Notes under the pieces: generated by a model
What the model was told of the DNA's origin: nothing
Database searches by the model: none
The model's input: the letters and a program-made list of their open reading frames with translations, nothing else
Assembly (NCBI GenBank): GCA_946800325.1
Contig: OX326961.1
Location: 15,684,215 to 15,748,214 of the forward strand
DNA length: 64,000 nucleotides
Reading direction: 5' to 3'
Source of the DNA: Luzula sylvatica
Taxonomy: Eukaryota > Streptophyta > Magnoliopsida > Poales > Juncaceae
In this document: positions 21,450 to 33,584 of the stretch, in pieces
How the letters are laid out: every line of letters starts with the position of its first letter
How positions within the stretch are numbered: position 1 is the stretch's first letter
Program-made: the position numbers and the translations under genes

Positions 21450-24370
21450 CGAATTATATGCAATCATTAATCCCAAAAAATCACATTTATCATTACAAAA
21501 ATATAATCAAGTTTCAAGTTTTTTCTCAAAAAACTCCGTGATTTAATACTCACACATGTAAATTTATAAAATAATTTCAAACATTTCGCAAAATACGAAA
21601 AAATGAAGTCAGGCACTTCGAAAAAAAATCAATGATCATATTTTTTTTAAATGCAAAAATTGATATCTAAAACGTTCTAAATACTCAATTCTCATATTAT
21701 CCCACAAAAATTTTGTCTTTGAAGACTGAAACAATCAAAATTTTCGAAAAATACAAAAGGTGAGGTCTAACACCTTAAAAAAAATTAGTTGATAATGTTT
21801 TGTTTTAAAAAAACTGAAAATTAACGTCTGAAAAGAACAAAATACTCAATGTTCATGTTTTCTTTGTCAAAAACTCCGTAATTGAACATTAACACATACA
21901 AATCTCTATTTTGTTCAAAGATTTTGCAAAAATACAAAAATTGATGTCTAATACTTTCAAAAAATATCACTTTTCATATTTTTCAAAAAAATACCAAAAT
22001 TGATATCTAAACTCCGTAATTGAAGACTAACACAAGAAAATTTCTATTTTTTTTAAAAAATTTAATTTATAAAAATGGAAAAAATAAAGTCTATATCACC
22101 TTCAAAAAAAATCAATTGACTTAATTTTCGAAAATTCCAAAATTGATGTCAGAAATAAGCACAATGCTCAATATTGATGTTTTACTACAAAACTCCATAA
22201 TTGATGGTTAACACGCAAATTTTTATTTTTCAAATATTGTGCAAAAAAACAAATAGTTAAGTCCAACACATTACAAAAATCAATTATCATATTTTCCTAA
22301 AGAAAATTCGAAAATTGATGTCTTAAACAAGCACAATATTCAATTTTAATGTTTTTGTCAAAAAATACGTAATTGAAGACTAACACAAGCAAATTTCTAT
22401 CTTTTTAGGTTCCAAAATATCGTAAAAATGCAAAAAGTGAAATCTAACGTCATCATAAAAAGTGAAGTCTCTTATTCTCTGAAAAATGTCAAAATTAATG
22501 TCTAAAACAAACAAACTACTTAGTTTTTAGGTTTTCCACTAAAAAACACCGTAATTGAAGACAAACACAAGTATTTTTTAGGTTTTTCAAATTTTCTGCA
22601 AAAATGCAAAAGATGTAGTCGTAACACCTTAAAAAAAATCAATTTTCATATTTTTTCAAAAAATACCAAAATTATTTTCTATAATGAGCATAATACTCAG
22701 TTTCATGTTTTCCTCAAATGCTTCGTACTTGATGACTAACACAAGAAAATTTCTAGTTTATTTTTCAAAAAAATTGATAAAATGTAAAAACTGAAATCAC
22801 ACTTTCAAAAAAACCAATTGTGACAAATTTCTAGAAAATCACAAAATTTATGTCTAAAACAAGCACAATACTGATGTTTCATGTTTTTGAAAAACAAAAC
22901 CGTATTTGTAGAATAACACATGCAAGTTCCAATTTTTTTCAAAAAATTCGCAAAAATATAAAAGCGAAGTCTAAAACCTTATAAATATCAATTACCATTA
23001 TTTTCTAAAAGATATACCTGTAAGTATTTTATAAAAAGAATAACCATTATTTTCGCAAAAATGTAGTGTTTGTGTTTATTAATAAAAATATTATATTCAT
23101 AAAAAGATATACCTGTAAGTATTTTATTTTAAGTAGTGAAGATCATATTTTTCAAAAAATATTGCATGTCTATACATGTTTTTTAATAATGTCCTATTAT
23201 TTTCATTAAAATTATTTCAATAAAGACAATAAAATAGTTCCAGATATATTGTTTTCTAGTAATCTCATAATATATATATAGGGTTAGGCTCAATGGTCAA
23301 CACCCGTGTACGACCAGCGTGACTAACGGAGCTAATTTTTCTAAATAGAAAAATAAAAATCAAATTCCATCCATATATATATATTCACAAGCAACCAATT
23401 GTTAGATTATAATATCTAATATTGAAATATAATATCAATATATTATTATTTCGATATTTTAATACAATATAAAATTATGTATATAATTGGGGGTGCAATT
23501 TGGGGTGTAAAGTAGAAGAGTGAAGGCTAACTGGTTTTCTTGTCCTCTCCCTCTGTTCTTTATTTTTGATAAATGCTCGGTTGTTTACCCCTTACACCCG
23601 GTGTTTCTTATACCATACACCAACTAACTAAATATGTGATTTTGTATGTTGGTGTAATGGATGAACTGTGGGTACGTGTGTGCAGTAAAAGAGATGGAAG
23701 ATTGCTAATTTATTCTTCTGGACATTTCAAATGTGGGAAGTTTGCTGAAATTTCATTAACAGAATTAAGAGGTAATTAGCAGAGATAAAGTCTCCGACTT
23801 TTCAAAAGTTAGAAAATGTATATAGTTTTGACCTTTCAATTGTCGAAAGTGTCATTTTACAAATTTCTAAAGTTTCTCATCTATTTTGTTAAATCTCGGA
23901 CTTACTGTATCTATAATTAAAAAATTTCCTAAAAAAATACCGTACTGAAGATAAACACAAACAAAAATCTATTCTTTTTTTTCAAAAAATCTACAAAAAT
24001 AAATACAAAAAGTGGAGTTTAACACATTTCTAAAGAAAACAATGATCATATTTTTGTAGAATTTCAAAATATATATGTCTAAAATTAACAAAATACTTAA
24101 TTTTCATGTTTTTTCAAAAAATACTGTAATTGAAGACTACCACATATAACTTTTTATTTTTGTAGGAAATTCCCAAAAATTTCAAAATTTAAGTCTAACG
24201 TCTTTAGAAAAATCAATTATATATTGTTCTAAAAATGCAAAAATTAATGTTTAAAATGAGAAAATATTTATTTTTCATGTTTTGTTAAAAAAATACTATA
24301 ATCGGATAATACCACATGCAAATTTTGATATTTTTTTTCCAAAAATATTGTATTATTTTATACAAATGTG
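21450..24370. repeat. Decayed ~172-bp tandem array with an interruption
   Basis: A cassette resembling AATTGATGTCTAAAACAAGC, then a T-rich run, CTCCGTAATTGAAGACTAAC, and a second A/T-rich run recurs about every 150-185 bases. Starts are near 21656, 21822, 21995, 22142, 22314, 22497, 22670 and 22847. Copies reappear near 24070 and 24245. The stretch 22990-23870 between them does not belong to the array and holds a 68-codon open frame (23573-23779) of unknown nature. Individual copies are strongly diverged. Confidence 0.65.
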
Positions 24371-24399
24371 TGGAGAGTGAGATTCAACATCCAAAATAC

Positions 24400-25035
24400 A
24401 CAAATTTTCTGTATGTTTTAAAATACATGAATATCAACTCCAAAATACTCGTACACAAGAAACCAAACAAATGATTTAAACGTAAATCTATTTGGAAATA
24501 TAATCCACCAAAATTGCCCAAATTAAAAGTACATTAATTAATTTATATTTTAGTAGTCATTGACTCATTTACCTTGCTCTCAGATTTCACTTGAATATCT
24601 TTATATTGATTTTAATTGACATATTTAGGTAACCAGCCTGGTAATTAATAAAGTATATACATAATTAATTAACTTGTGATTTATAGTTAACTTTTATTTA
24701 TTGAATAGAGAGAATTCTCAGTCCACGTCCAGTATTGATGTCAATTAAAACTTGAATCCGCGAGCTATGAGATTATTGATAACATATAATTAATTATGTT
24801 TTTCTTATTATTTACTAAGTTAACTAAAATCTAATCATTATGTGCATATTGTCTTTATCCCTATACAGAATGTTAACCACATATTTTCCCTCTTTAAAGC
24901 CTCCATAGGAAAAGGGTTCTATGTGCACCACAAGTATTCAGAGAAGAAAACAAAATATCGAGATGTCTTTGATGGACCCACAAGAAATCCATCTTAACAT
25001 GACTGATTTATCTTCAAAATTTTAATGAACATATA
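24400..25035. other. AT-rich intergenic sequence
   Basis: No gene, RNA or clear repeat is recognised here. Confidence 0.5.
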
Positions 25036-25404
25036 GAGATGTAAATGGGTCGGATATTCCAACCGACCCAAGTCGTATTTGAAAAAAAAATCTGAATCTC
25101 AACAAAATCTAATCTGATCGGATATGTATCCTATATTCAATTTTACCGTATGCATCGGATTCGATATTCCATTTTAGTATCAGATCCGGATGCAGATCAT
25201 GTATTCGTTTTATTGTTGTATCCGGATCCGGAAACAAATAAACAATATTTTTTATAAGTCATGTATAATTTTAATTTTAAAAAAACGTAAATCTGTTTGT
25301 GGCAAAGTAATTTCAAGAAAATGACACTTAGATGGTTTATGTTGGCGTTGCAATGTCAGTGTTTTTAAAGACTTATTCGTCCCCACAAATTATGTTATTT
25401 GGTG
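25036..25404. repeat. GGATAT-rich element, left part
   Basis: GATGTAAATGGGTCGGATAT followed by repeated ATCCGGAT / TATCCG motifs. A compositionally similar block (TATCCG, GTATCCGGCAATATCC) lies at ~29870-30080, on the other side of the copia element. The two may be halves of one older element split by the copia insertion, or two separate copies. Confidence 0.4.
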
Positions 25405-25741
25405 TGTTAGGATCGGTACCTCAAACAAACACAAAAGAACACACACGAACACAAAACAATTTACGTAAAAATCCCGAAGTGAAAAAAATCACGGCCGTCA
25501 ACGCTCAAACTATTTTACTATACTGGAGAAAGAACAATACAATTGTTCGTATTTGTTGGAATGAATAAAATTCTAATTTAGCCCTTCTATTTATAGCTAA
25601 ATCCTAATCAATACAAGAAAAATAAGCATTGCATTAATTATCATCTAATCATGACAATAAGAATATAAGAAAATAACTTACCCCTCATTCCTCTAATTTC
25701 CTAATTATTTTGGTTGTCATAAAAGTCTCCATACCATAACA
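25405..25741 (-). repeat. 3' LTR of the copia element (337 bp)
   Basis: On the + strand it begins TGTTAGGATCGGTACC and ends CATACCATAACA; it pairs with 28738-29071. A related LTR in the opposite orientation is at 37054-37401. Confidence 0.9.
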
Positions 25742-25884
25742 ATCTCTCACTTGGATACTTTAGCAACAATCTTCTTTTCCCCCAATCCCAAGCGGGTCTT
25801 CCTTGAATCCGACGACAGGCTCCCACTGGCTTACGTGACCAACCCCACTTATGTGACGCACAACCTCAGTTTGTCGGTGGAGAC

Positions 25885-26097
25885 TTACTTGGTCAACATA
25901 TCTGCAGGATTCTTGGCACATTGGATCTTATCCAATGATATAACCCCGTCATTCACAAGTGCTCGGATATATTGATACTTCAGTTGGATATGCTTGGTCC
26001 TCGAGTGGAACACCGAATTTTTCGTGAAACATAAGGTACTTTGACTATCGGTGTAAAGTGTCTTGCATCCTTGATCTTTCCCAATCTCTTCTTTCAT
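25885..26097 (-). pseudogene. Copia RNase H remnant
   Basis: It reads LYTDSQSTLCFTKNSVFHSR, then KHIQLKYQYIRALVNDG, and ends with NPADMLTK, all typical of copia RNase H. The RT that should precede it is absent. Confidence 0.85.
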
Positions 26098-26217
26098 CGA
26101 ACACTCTCACTTGACCGAATCACCTGTTTCTACCGACTCTTGGTAGTCCTCCGGTTCACCCGCATCGGTTAACAACAAATAGTGGAGTGATGGTGAGTAA
26201 CGGTTGGGGGAGTTGAT

Positions 26218-26227
26218 CAGTGGCGGA

Positions 26228-26260
<33 letters not shown>

Positions 26261-26498
26261 TATGAAATCAAGAACCGATGTATTAGCGAAAAAAATAAGG
26301 TGATTTTGTTCGTTTGGAAAGTAATAAATATGATAAATTTGTATGTATTTCACAAAGATTAAAGTAGTCTAGTGGTAAACTTGATGTTTGGGAGATGGAA
26401 GGTCTTGAGTTCGAGACCCTCAAACTGCATATTTTGATTTTTTTTTTTATTTTTTTTTATTTCGGCCCCCCTTATATATGGATCCTGGATCCGCCCTG
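26218..26498. mobile_element. hAT MITE with tRNA-like promoter boxes (281 bp)
   Basis: It begins CAGTGGCGGATTTAGG and ends CCTGGATCCGCCCTG, an imperfect inverted repeat of a common plant hAT type. The flanking 8-mers are GAGTTGAT and GAGGTTAT (6 of 8 identical), an eroded target duplication. A 28-base G run occupies 26232-26259. At 26365-26375 TAGTCTAGTGG fits a Pol III A box, at 26409-26417 GTTCGAGAC fits a B box, and T runs follow from ~26438. Confidence 0.75.
26232..26259. repeat. Homopolymer G28
   Basis: Twenty-eight consecutive G next to the left terminus of the hAT MITE; the length may be unreliable in assembly. Confidence 0.9.
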
Positions 26499-26639
26499 GA
26501 GGTTATTGTCTGGCTTGATCGTCTCACAACCGAAGTTTTTGAGCTTCCGTCTTGTGCGGATTGGGCCATGTCTTCATCCGCATTTTCTGTCACAACCTCG
26601 ACCGAAATCTCGTCCTCCCCGAGCTCGCCTGAATCATCT

Positions 26640-27030
26640 TTACACGCTTTTGGAATCATCTTTACTCGTTTTTGGATCCAAACATATTCGTGTAGAGTTC
26701 ATCTTCATTAAATATTGCGTCTCTTGACCGAAATATTTTTCGACATTGCTCGACCCAAAATCATAACCCAAAATATTCGACCCATAACCAATAAACACAC
26801 ATTTTTGGGCCTTCGCATCTGACGGTTTCACCGGAAATTCGGAAGTGAGCATGGGAAATCTTTTTACCTTTCCATTTCTCCTCACGTAACTCAAGGTTTA
26901 GCAGTTTCACCGGAGTACGGTTCATAAGATGTGCAGCGGTGTTAACCGCATCTGCCCAGAACATCTTCGATAGTCATGTGTGCAACCACATCGCCCTCGT
27001 CCGTTCATTCTGAGTTTGATTAACTGTTCT
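26640..27030 (-). pseudogene. Copia integrase C-terminal remnant
   Basis: The minus strand reads FWADAVNTAAHLMNRTPVK, then in another frame KAQKCVFIGYGSNILGYDF and YFGQETQYLMKMNS. These are the usual copia integrase C-terminal and post-integrase signatures. At least one frameshift separates them. Confidence 0.8.
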
Positions 27031-27455
27031 GCGATCCCGTTCTGTTGAGGTCGATTTGGAATAGTCCGAACTTGCTTAATTTTGTGGTCCGCACAAAATG
27101 CTTTGAACTCGGCGTTGTCGTACTATTCTCCATTATCCGACTTTAGGCATTTCAACTTCAAGCCTGTTTTGATATCGACTTGTTCCTTTCACATTTTGAA
27201 AACATTAAACACGTCAGATTTGTGTTTAATAAAATAAATACAAACCTTCCTAGTAGAATCATCAATGAAGGTGACGTAATATCGTCATCCATCGATAGAT
27301 TGGACTGGAGCTGGTCCCCACACATCGTTTCCCGGTCTTGAGTTCTCGCCGACCTTCGAAAAACTGATACATTTTTGTTTGTCGAGTACACAATTCTTAC
27401 ATAAACATGTTTCTACCCATTTTACCTTCGGTACGAAACTCTTGGGAACAAGCCC

Positions 27456-28730
27456 TTACATTCCTTCATGACTCATATGACCGAGCCGATTATGACACAA
27501 CATCGGGTCGGTCGATGCTCCCGAAATTGCGAACAAATCTCCTCCATTATCGATCAAATAGATGGTTCCTTTCTTCGTACCATTCACTCTCACCATTCCA
27601 CCCTTTACAATCTTCCACGATCCGTTCCCAAACAAAATTATGTACCCCCTCACTATCCATCTTTCTGAAGGATATCAACTTCTTCTTTAGACCGAGATAT
27701 GCTTAGAGGTTTTTCATCCGCCAAGTGAACCTTTTCGAAAACTCCAGGATTAAAATTTAAGAACTTATCTTTTTGTGGGGTTGAGTGGAAGGATGCACCT
27801 GAATCCAAAACCCATGACTCGACAGGGCTGTAGACAAATAAGATGAGAGATTTGTATGCGTCCTCCTCGGTGATAATATTTGCGGAATTCAATTCTGCCT
27901 TCTCCTTTCTCAGGCTTTTGCAGTTCCGGTTCATGTGACTTTTCTTGCCACATTTCGAGCACTCCAACTCGCCACGCGGTCTTGACTTGTTGCGACCTCT
28001 CGACTTAGATCTTCCACTGTTGTTGCTTCTCCGACCTTCACGACTTAGATCGCCCGCGGTTGTTGCTTCTCTGGCCTTCACAATCCCGACTCTCTAAATA
28101 CGACGCCGATCCCGAGGAACCTGGGGATTCGCTCCACTCCTTTCGCCCAATCTCATCATTCAGGATGAAGTCCCGCACCCCCTCAAAGGATAGATCCTCC
28201 TTGACGCCGATAACGTCTACTATCGTTGCCCATCTCTTCGACATATGAGAATAGCATAAATGCTTTCATCTCATCGCCAAGATTAAAATTAAAAGAGTCC
28301 AATTGGTTGGAAATAACTTCAAAAACATTGAAATGCTATGCCACAGATCCCTCCTCCGCCATCCTCGAGTTGAAAAGGCGGCGCACCAGGTGTAACTTGT
28401 TTACCGAGGACGTTTTTAGGTACGTGTTGGATAACACCTTCATGACCCCGAAAACCGTCGTCTCCTTCGCTATGTTGAACGCCACATTTTTGACTAGCAA
28501 CAACTGGATATAGCTTAGCGTCTTGTGGTTCATGTTCTTTCGTTTGCCTTCGTTTGTGATGCTTCTCGGCTTTGTTTGGAGGAGTGCATCTTCTAGCTCC
28601 TTCTAGCATAACAACGCTTCTATTTGCATCTTCTAGTAACCGAAATCTCGCCTCGAACCGAGTCACCGAAATCTTGTTCTCGTCCATCTCTCGTCTGTTT
28701 TTTCTCGAACCTCGATTTGGTACCACTTGT
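27456..28730 (-). pseudogene. Copia gag, protease and GAG-pre-integrase remnant
   Basis: The gag side shows RS-rich sequence and a CCHC knuckle (CSKCGKKSHMNRNC). It is followed by the protease start WVLDSGASFHSTP and then the pre-integrase region (CHNRLGHMSHEGM). The N-terminal gag is broken into several frames between 28240 and 28726. Confidence 0.8.
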
Positions 28731-28737
28731 TAGGATC

Positions 28738-29071
28738 AGTACCGCAAATATGAACAAAAGAACATACACAAACACAAAGATTTTTATGTGGAAACCTCGA
28801 AGGAAAAATTCCACGGCCGCCGGCGCTCGAACTATTTTACTATACTGGAGAAAGAAGAATACAATTGTTGGTATTTCTTGGAATGAATAAAACTCTGAAG
28901 TGGCCCCTCTATTTATAACTAACTCTTACCCAATACAAGGAAATAGTACAATGAAATAATCATTGTGTTAATTACCATCCAATGATAGCACTAATAATAT
29001 AAGGAAATAATCTACCCCTCTTTTCTCCAAATTTCTAATTATTTTGGTTGCAAAGTCTCCATACCATAACA
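28738..29071 (-). repeat. 5' LTR of the copia element (334 bp)
   Basis: On the + strand it begins TGTTAGGATCAGTACCGC and ends CATACCATAACA; it is followed by the TGGTG target duplication. Confidence 0.9.
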
Positions 29072-30796
29072 TGGTGTGCACCAGGTCCGACGGATAACCT
29101 TCCAGGTTATAGTAGCCCTTCTGATCGCGTTTGCACAAATGAAATCAAACCAAAACACCAATTCGAATTATTATGGCTATCGTAACACTTGCCAAACATA
29201 TTATGTAGTAACTTGTTCGAAGTGAATATGTATGAAAATTAATCGAGAAATTCTAAGACTTGTATGAGATTATATCTTTTCTTTTGTTCTCTTTCTTTCT
29301 TGAATTTTACTATGTTTTTCTCTTACTTCTTTTTTCAAGAGTCGTGGCTTATTTATGGTGAAATTGAACATGTCATATCATGACACATAGTCATCCATGT
29401 GTAAAGTGTTCATGTTAAATTTTTACCATATCATGACACTTAGCCACACATGTGTAAGTTGCATATTTTCTTCATGACACATATCCATACAAGTGTAAGT
29501 TTGCATGTTTTTACCATTTTATTTCATGACACATAATATTATCTATATATTTTGTCATGATATATGATGACACGTAATATCATCTATATATTTTTATCAT
29601 GATATTTATGACATCATAATTATGTCATTAAGAAATTATAAATATGCAAGTCCAATAAATCTTTATAATTTTTCTAAAGCAAATTTTCTTGAAACAAAAT
29701 GTATGTTTGTAAGTAAAAAAAAATTTTGAAAATCCTTAACAAAATCATCAATAATTTTGTAATGATTTAGAATCGCAATCATAGAATTACGTTTAAATAT
29801 AACATTTTATATTGTTCATGTCACAAATAATGTATATAATTAATTAAAAAAATATATTTTGTTACAATATCATAATATCCGTTTTAATATCCGAATTTTT
29901 TTTTGTATCCGGCAATATCCAAATTGTATCCTTGTCCGTTTTAACATCTGAATTGTATTCGAATGAATAACTGTGTATTCGGACCTGTATCCGAAAAATA
30001 ACAAGGACAGATCTGGTATGACCACTATCCAAGTTGGATTCGAACCGTTTATAGCCCGGTGCATATCTGGTGTTAATTTTTCATTAGTCAAGTTGAATCT
30101 GAATCGTTTAATTAATTGTTAATCGATGATATAGAAGATGTTGAGAAATTTGAGGGGCATGTAATAATTTCCTTTCTTTATCAATGTCCGTGTCATATAA
30201 CGCTGACATTTCATCAAAGCTCAGCCACCAAAGATAGAAATATAGGTTTCATTGAATATCATATTTGATTCTCTGTTTCCGTTTATCATGTCTCGTTGTG
30301 CGTAGTTGACTCCGACTCGAATGGTAGTTACGATGAACTTGCGCCCAATAATGCTTGTTCAAAGAAATATAGAAAATTATTTCTGTTCCTTATTATAATG
30401 GTAATTTGATTCACAAGACTTTATTCACTAATACCAACGACTTTTAGTGTTGTAGCTGGAACCAGATGCTCGGCCACATTCAATTCAATTACATCATTAC
30501 TCGTATTAAGTATTTTTTGTTCATCTTTCCACAATCTTCTTTTTCTATCAAGCATTGCTAGTTTATCATCAAAGTCCACAGAAAAATACAAATTATATCA
30601 TTGTCTCAACCTCCATTTCGTCTTGGATCTTCTATCGATTAATCTAAATTAGTTCCTTCCTTTTTCGTCTTCCACCCAAATTGTACCAATCGACTCGTTA
30701 TCTTCCTCTTTCAATCTCCCATAATTCTCTATCAGGTACCAGTACCTGTAATAAACATTCTTCTTTTCTATTAAGCGCTCCTGTTGTGGCTTCATT
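29072..30796. other. Repeat-derived flank and upstream region of gene 3
   Basis: 29370-29490 holds three diverged copies of CATGACACAT-AG-CCA-CATGTGTAAG at ~70-bp spacing. 29870-30080 is rich in TATCCG motifs, possibly paired with 25036-25404. 30100-30796 is non-coding sequence leading to gene 3. No gene is recognised. Confidence 0.5.
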
Positions 30797-32347
30797 ATGG
30801 CATCTCCAAGCAAACCTATGTTGGGTAAGTCGGTAGAAGAAGATACGACCGAGGAGTCCTTCCGCTTCAAAGTCTTGTGCTCGGCGATTAAGGGAGACAA
30901 ATGGCTCCATTTCCCTGGTTTTACCGCCGGAGAACATTTCTGGCGATTCTCATGTTTACCGAACAAAAAGATTGATTATTTATCGTTCGATCTTTATTAT
31001 GGAGGTCAATGGAAGGACCTCAATGTGAAGGTTGACTTGGGTCTTCTTAAGAATGACGAAGCCTTATCCTCGGTTCAATGGAGAACAATAGAGCACACCT
31101 TCGCAAGATGCGGTTCGCACTTCCGTTTCGAAAAGTTTGCTCAAGGAAATGAGTTGAAAAGGTGCTTAAATGATGATTACATCATAATTATTTGCAAAAT
31201 CAGAATCATAAGTTCAGATCGAGCGTTGGATTCGGGTGTTACCATCTTGTCATCACTAATTGGGAAATCTAAGAGTCACAATTTTGAGATGCCATCATCA
31301 GAAAGAGGGATCACAAAAGAGTTGACCAGTGGTTTGTTCCAATTCAAAGTAATGTGTTCCCACATTACAGCAATTAACAACAGCTCATTCCCGATATTTT
31401 TCGTCGGAGACTATTGCTGGCAAATTGGATACCATTATGTTATAAAGAGTAATTTATCATTCTATTTTTATGTTCGAAATGCAACCAAGGATCTTAAAGT
31501 GAGTATCGAGTTCGGAATGCTTAAAAAGGATGAAGGTGCGTCTTCCGTCAAATGGCAAACCATTACACATACCTTTCAAAAGTGCGGCGAGGAAATTTAC
31601 ATGCATAAGTTCATTGAAAGTTCCGAACTTAAGCGATACTTGCATGAAGAATACTTTAGAGTAATCTGTAACCTCACAATACTAGGTGAAACCGTAACAT
31701 CAGATCATGATGTCACGATTGTGAATACCATCGCAGAACCAATAATTCAAGCCGACAATGAACCCGTATCATCCAACTTACAAGACCATCTCTTCAAAAT
31801 GTTCAAAAATGAGAAGAACACCGATGTCATCTTTGAAGTCGGCGAAACGAATTTCCATGCTCATAAATTGGTTCTTGCAGCGCAGTCATCTGTGTTTAGT
31901 GCCGAACTATTTGGTCCCACCGATGAAAACAATACAAAGAAAGTAAAAATTGACGGAATACAACCAAGGGTTTTTAAGGCAATCCTCTATTTTCTATATA
32001 CCAATTTGCTACCGGATATAAATGAGAGCAATTCAGGCGAAAATGAAGAAATCAACCAAATGTTTCTAGATTTACTTGTAGCTTCAGACCGATACGAGAT
32101 AGAGAGTCTGAAGCTGATGTGTGAAGGTAAATTATCGGAAATTATAACTGTCGACACAGTTGCAACCACTTTAGCTTTGGCCGACGCACATAATTGTCCT
32201 AACCTCAAGGATGCATGTCTTGAATTTGCAACTTCACGTCAGAATTTCACGAAGGTTGCGATAACAGACGGATATCGTCATCTACTACTAAGGTGTCCCA
32301 CGATTCTCACGGATTTGGGGGCGAAACTCCATAGTAGGTTCGATTGA
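30797..32347 (+). CDS. Double-MATH BTB protein, gene 3 (516 aa)
   Basis: Same architecture as genes 1 and 2 but more diverged. MATH 1 spans ~20-140 (FRFKVLCSAIKGDKW, FPGFTAGEHFW, IDYLSFDLYYGG) and MATH 2 ~177-305 (GLFQFKVMCSHI, FPIFFVGDYCW). A hinge of only about one repeat length follows (IQADNEPVSSNLQ). The BTB starts at ~335 (DVIFEVGETNFHAHKLVLAA), and the tail has LKDACLEFATSRQNF. MATH 1 lacks the short insertion KKGKKGE present in genes 1 and 2. It is one intact exon. The start fits the family: MASPSKPMLGKSV aligns with the LGKPV/LGKSV of the others. The inferred role is CUL3 adaptor, by family. An overlapping antisense frame exists but has no support. Confidence 0.92.
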   Translation: MASPSKPMLGKSVEEDTTEESFRFKVLCSAIKGDKWLHFPGFTAGEHFWRFSCLPNKKIDYLSFDLYYGGQWKDLNVKVDLGLLKNDEALSSVQWRTIEHTFARCGSHFRFEKFAQGNELKRCLNDDYIIIICKIRIISSDRALDSGVTILSSLIGKSKSHNFEMPSSERGITKELTSGLFQFKVMCSHITAINNSSFPIFFVGDYCWQIGYHYVIKSNLSFYFYVRNATKDLKVSIEFGMLKKDEGASSVKWQTITHTFQKCGEEIYMHKFIESSELKRYLHEEYFRVICNLTILGETVTSDHDVTIVNTIAEPIIQADNEPVSSNLQDHLFKMFKNEKNTDVIFEVGETNFHAHKLVLAAQSSVFSAELFGPTDENNTKKVKIDGIQPRVFKAILYFLYTNLLPDINESNSGENEEINQMFLDLLVASDRYEIESLKLMCEGKLSEIITVDTVATTLALADAHNCPNLKDACLEFATSRQNFTKVAITDGYRHLLLRCPTILTDLGAKLHSRFD

Positions 32348-32350
32348 AAG

Positions 32351-33237
32351 GAGTCTAAACTCTAATGGTTATATGATGCGAAACTGATTGAAATTAATTG
32401 TGGTTATGCATGACAGCTCGACGAGGGAGATGCAATATTCATGTTATTTTAATTTTTTTTTTTTTTTTAATTTTCCTTTTTTTCCCCTACATTGTTTGGT
32501 GATTATGCCTAAAAAGGATTTATTGCTTTTAGTTGCAGTGATATTTATTCGTACGCACATTTTGTTGTTGATATTTGCAATTAAGTGAATTGGATTTGTA
32601 TTGAAATGTTTGTATATTGTAATTGGTATCTATAGTGTGAATTGACATTGTAATTGGTACCTATGTTATAATGATATATATTTAGATAGTTTCGAAATTC
32701 AAATCGAATTAGCCTAAAATAGCTAGGTAAACCGAATGAATACTTGGCATATTTCCCCCATGGCCATGGCTTTATTGATAATTTATTTTGAAATGCAGTT
32801 AGATCTAAATTCATTAATTTAAAATATGATTTGTTTGACTTTCTAAAATTGTGGAAATTTTGTTAAAAGACCGGCAACCATAAAAATTTATTCAGTAAAC
32901 AGTAAATGATTCTGAAATTTCTCCCGGCCTAAATTGGAGATACGAACAAAATTTGTGATCCATAAGAGAAGGTGATCATGGTCGCTAGATAATTTCTATT
33001 CGAACACTGATTAAAATAAAGTATGTATTCTAACTGATGATAAACGTAATTGATCTCTCTTTAGACTTTCAATTTAGTTGAACACCCGAAAATGGCCAAT
33101 TTCGTTTATTTTATCATCTTTGGATAAGAAATGGTATTGCATTCTGTCGATTGATTTTTTCTTCCCAATGGAATGGCGAATTTCAATCCCATTGAGCCCT
33201 GAGAATTTGGATAAGAATTTTAGAAAGAGTGATGATG
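32351..33237. other. Non-coding 3' flank of gene 3
   Basis: The start again has ATTGTGGTTATG near 32396, as after genes 2 and 4. The rest is AT-rich with no gene visible. Confidence 0.6.
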
Positions 33238-33458
33238 TACATCCCCCACTATCATCCCCCACCACTCTTGATGACGTGTCATCACTAAAAATTAACACAC
33301 GAGTACATGACTTAACACCTTAATTTGATGTTAAATCATAACATAATATAAATAATACGCAAATTTTGATGTTAACTCATGTTTTTGTGTTAATTTGTAG
33401 GGTGTTAATCCATAGCCAGCACATCAAGAGTTGTGGGGGACGTGCAGTGGGGGAAGAG
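33238..33458. mobile_element. Palindromic MITE, related in design to 6380-6615
   Basis: Left CCCCCACCACTCTTGATGACG is mirrored by right CACATCAAGAGTTGTGGGGG. Inner arms carry AAAATTAACACA- and TGTGTTAATTTG-type sequence. No coding capacity. Confidence 0.6.
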
Positions 33459-33584
33459 CAACATTCTCCTTTTAGAAATGGTAATGCATTCTATTTCTAT
33501 CCACTGTTATTGTTATCTTCCTAAGTAGTTGTTCTGTGTCCACTTTATGTGGTGACCATGACATGAAAAAAGAGGAGTTAATCC

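Larger units (their letters stand above)
25405..29071 (-). mobile_element. Ty1/copia LTR retrotransposon, complete ends, internally deleted (3,667 bp)
   Basis: LTRs lie at 25405-25741 (3') and 28738-29071 (5'), both TG...CA. TGGTG is duplicated at 25400-25404 and 29072-29076. On the minus strand, AGTGGTACCAAATCG follows the 5' LTR as primer binding site and CAAGTGAGAGAT precedes the 3' LTR as polypurine tract. Coding remnants run gag, protease, integrase, then RNase H, with nearly all of the RT missing and several frameshifts, so the element is not autonomous. An hAT MITE sits between the integrase/linker region and RNase H. The two LTRs differ at many positions, suggesting an old insertion. 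Confidence 0.93.

Noticed and set aside
23573..23779. 68-codon frame within the interrupted ~172-bp array
   Set aside because: Looks partly protein-like but has no recognisable motif, neighbours or splice context; left unassigned.
26365..26417. A genuine tRNA gene
   Set aside because: A and B boxes are present but I cannot draw acceptor or anticodon stems; it lies within a transposon.
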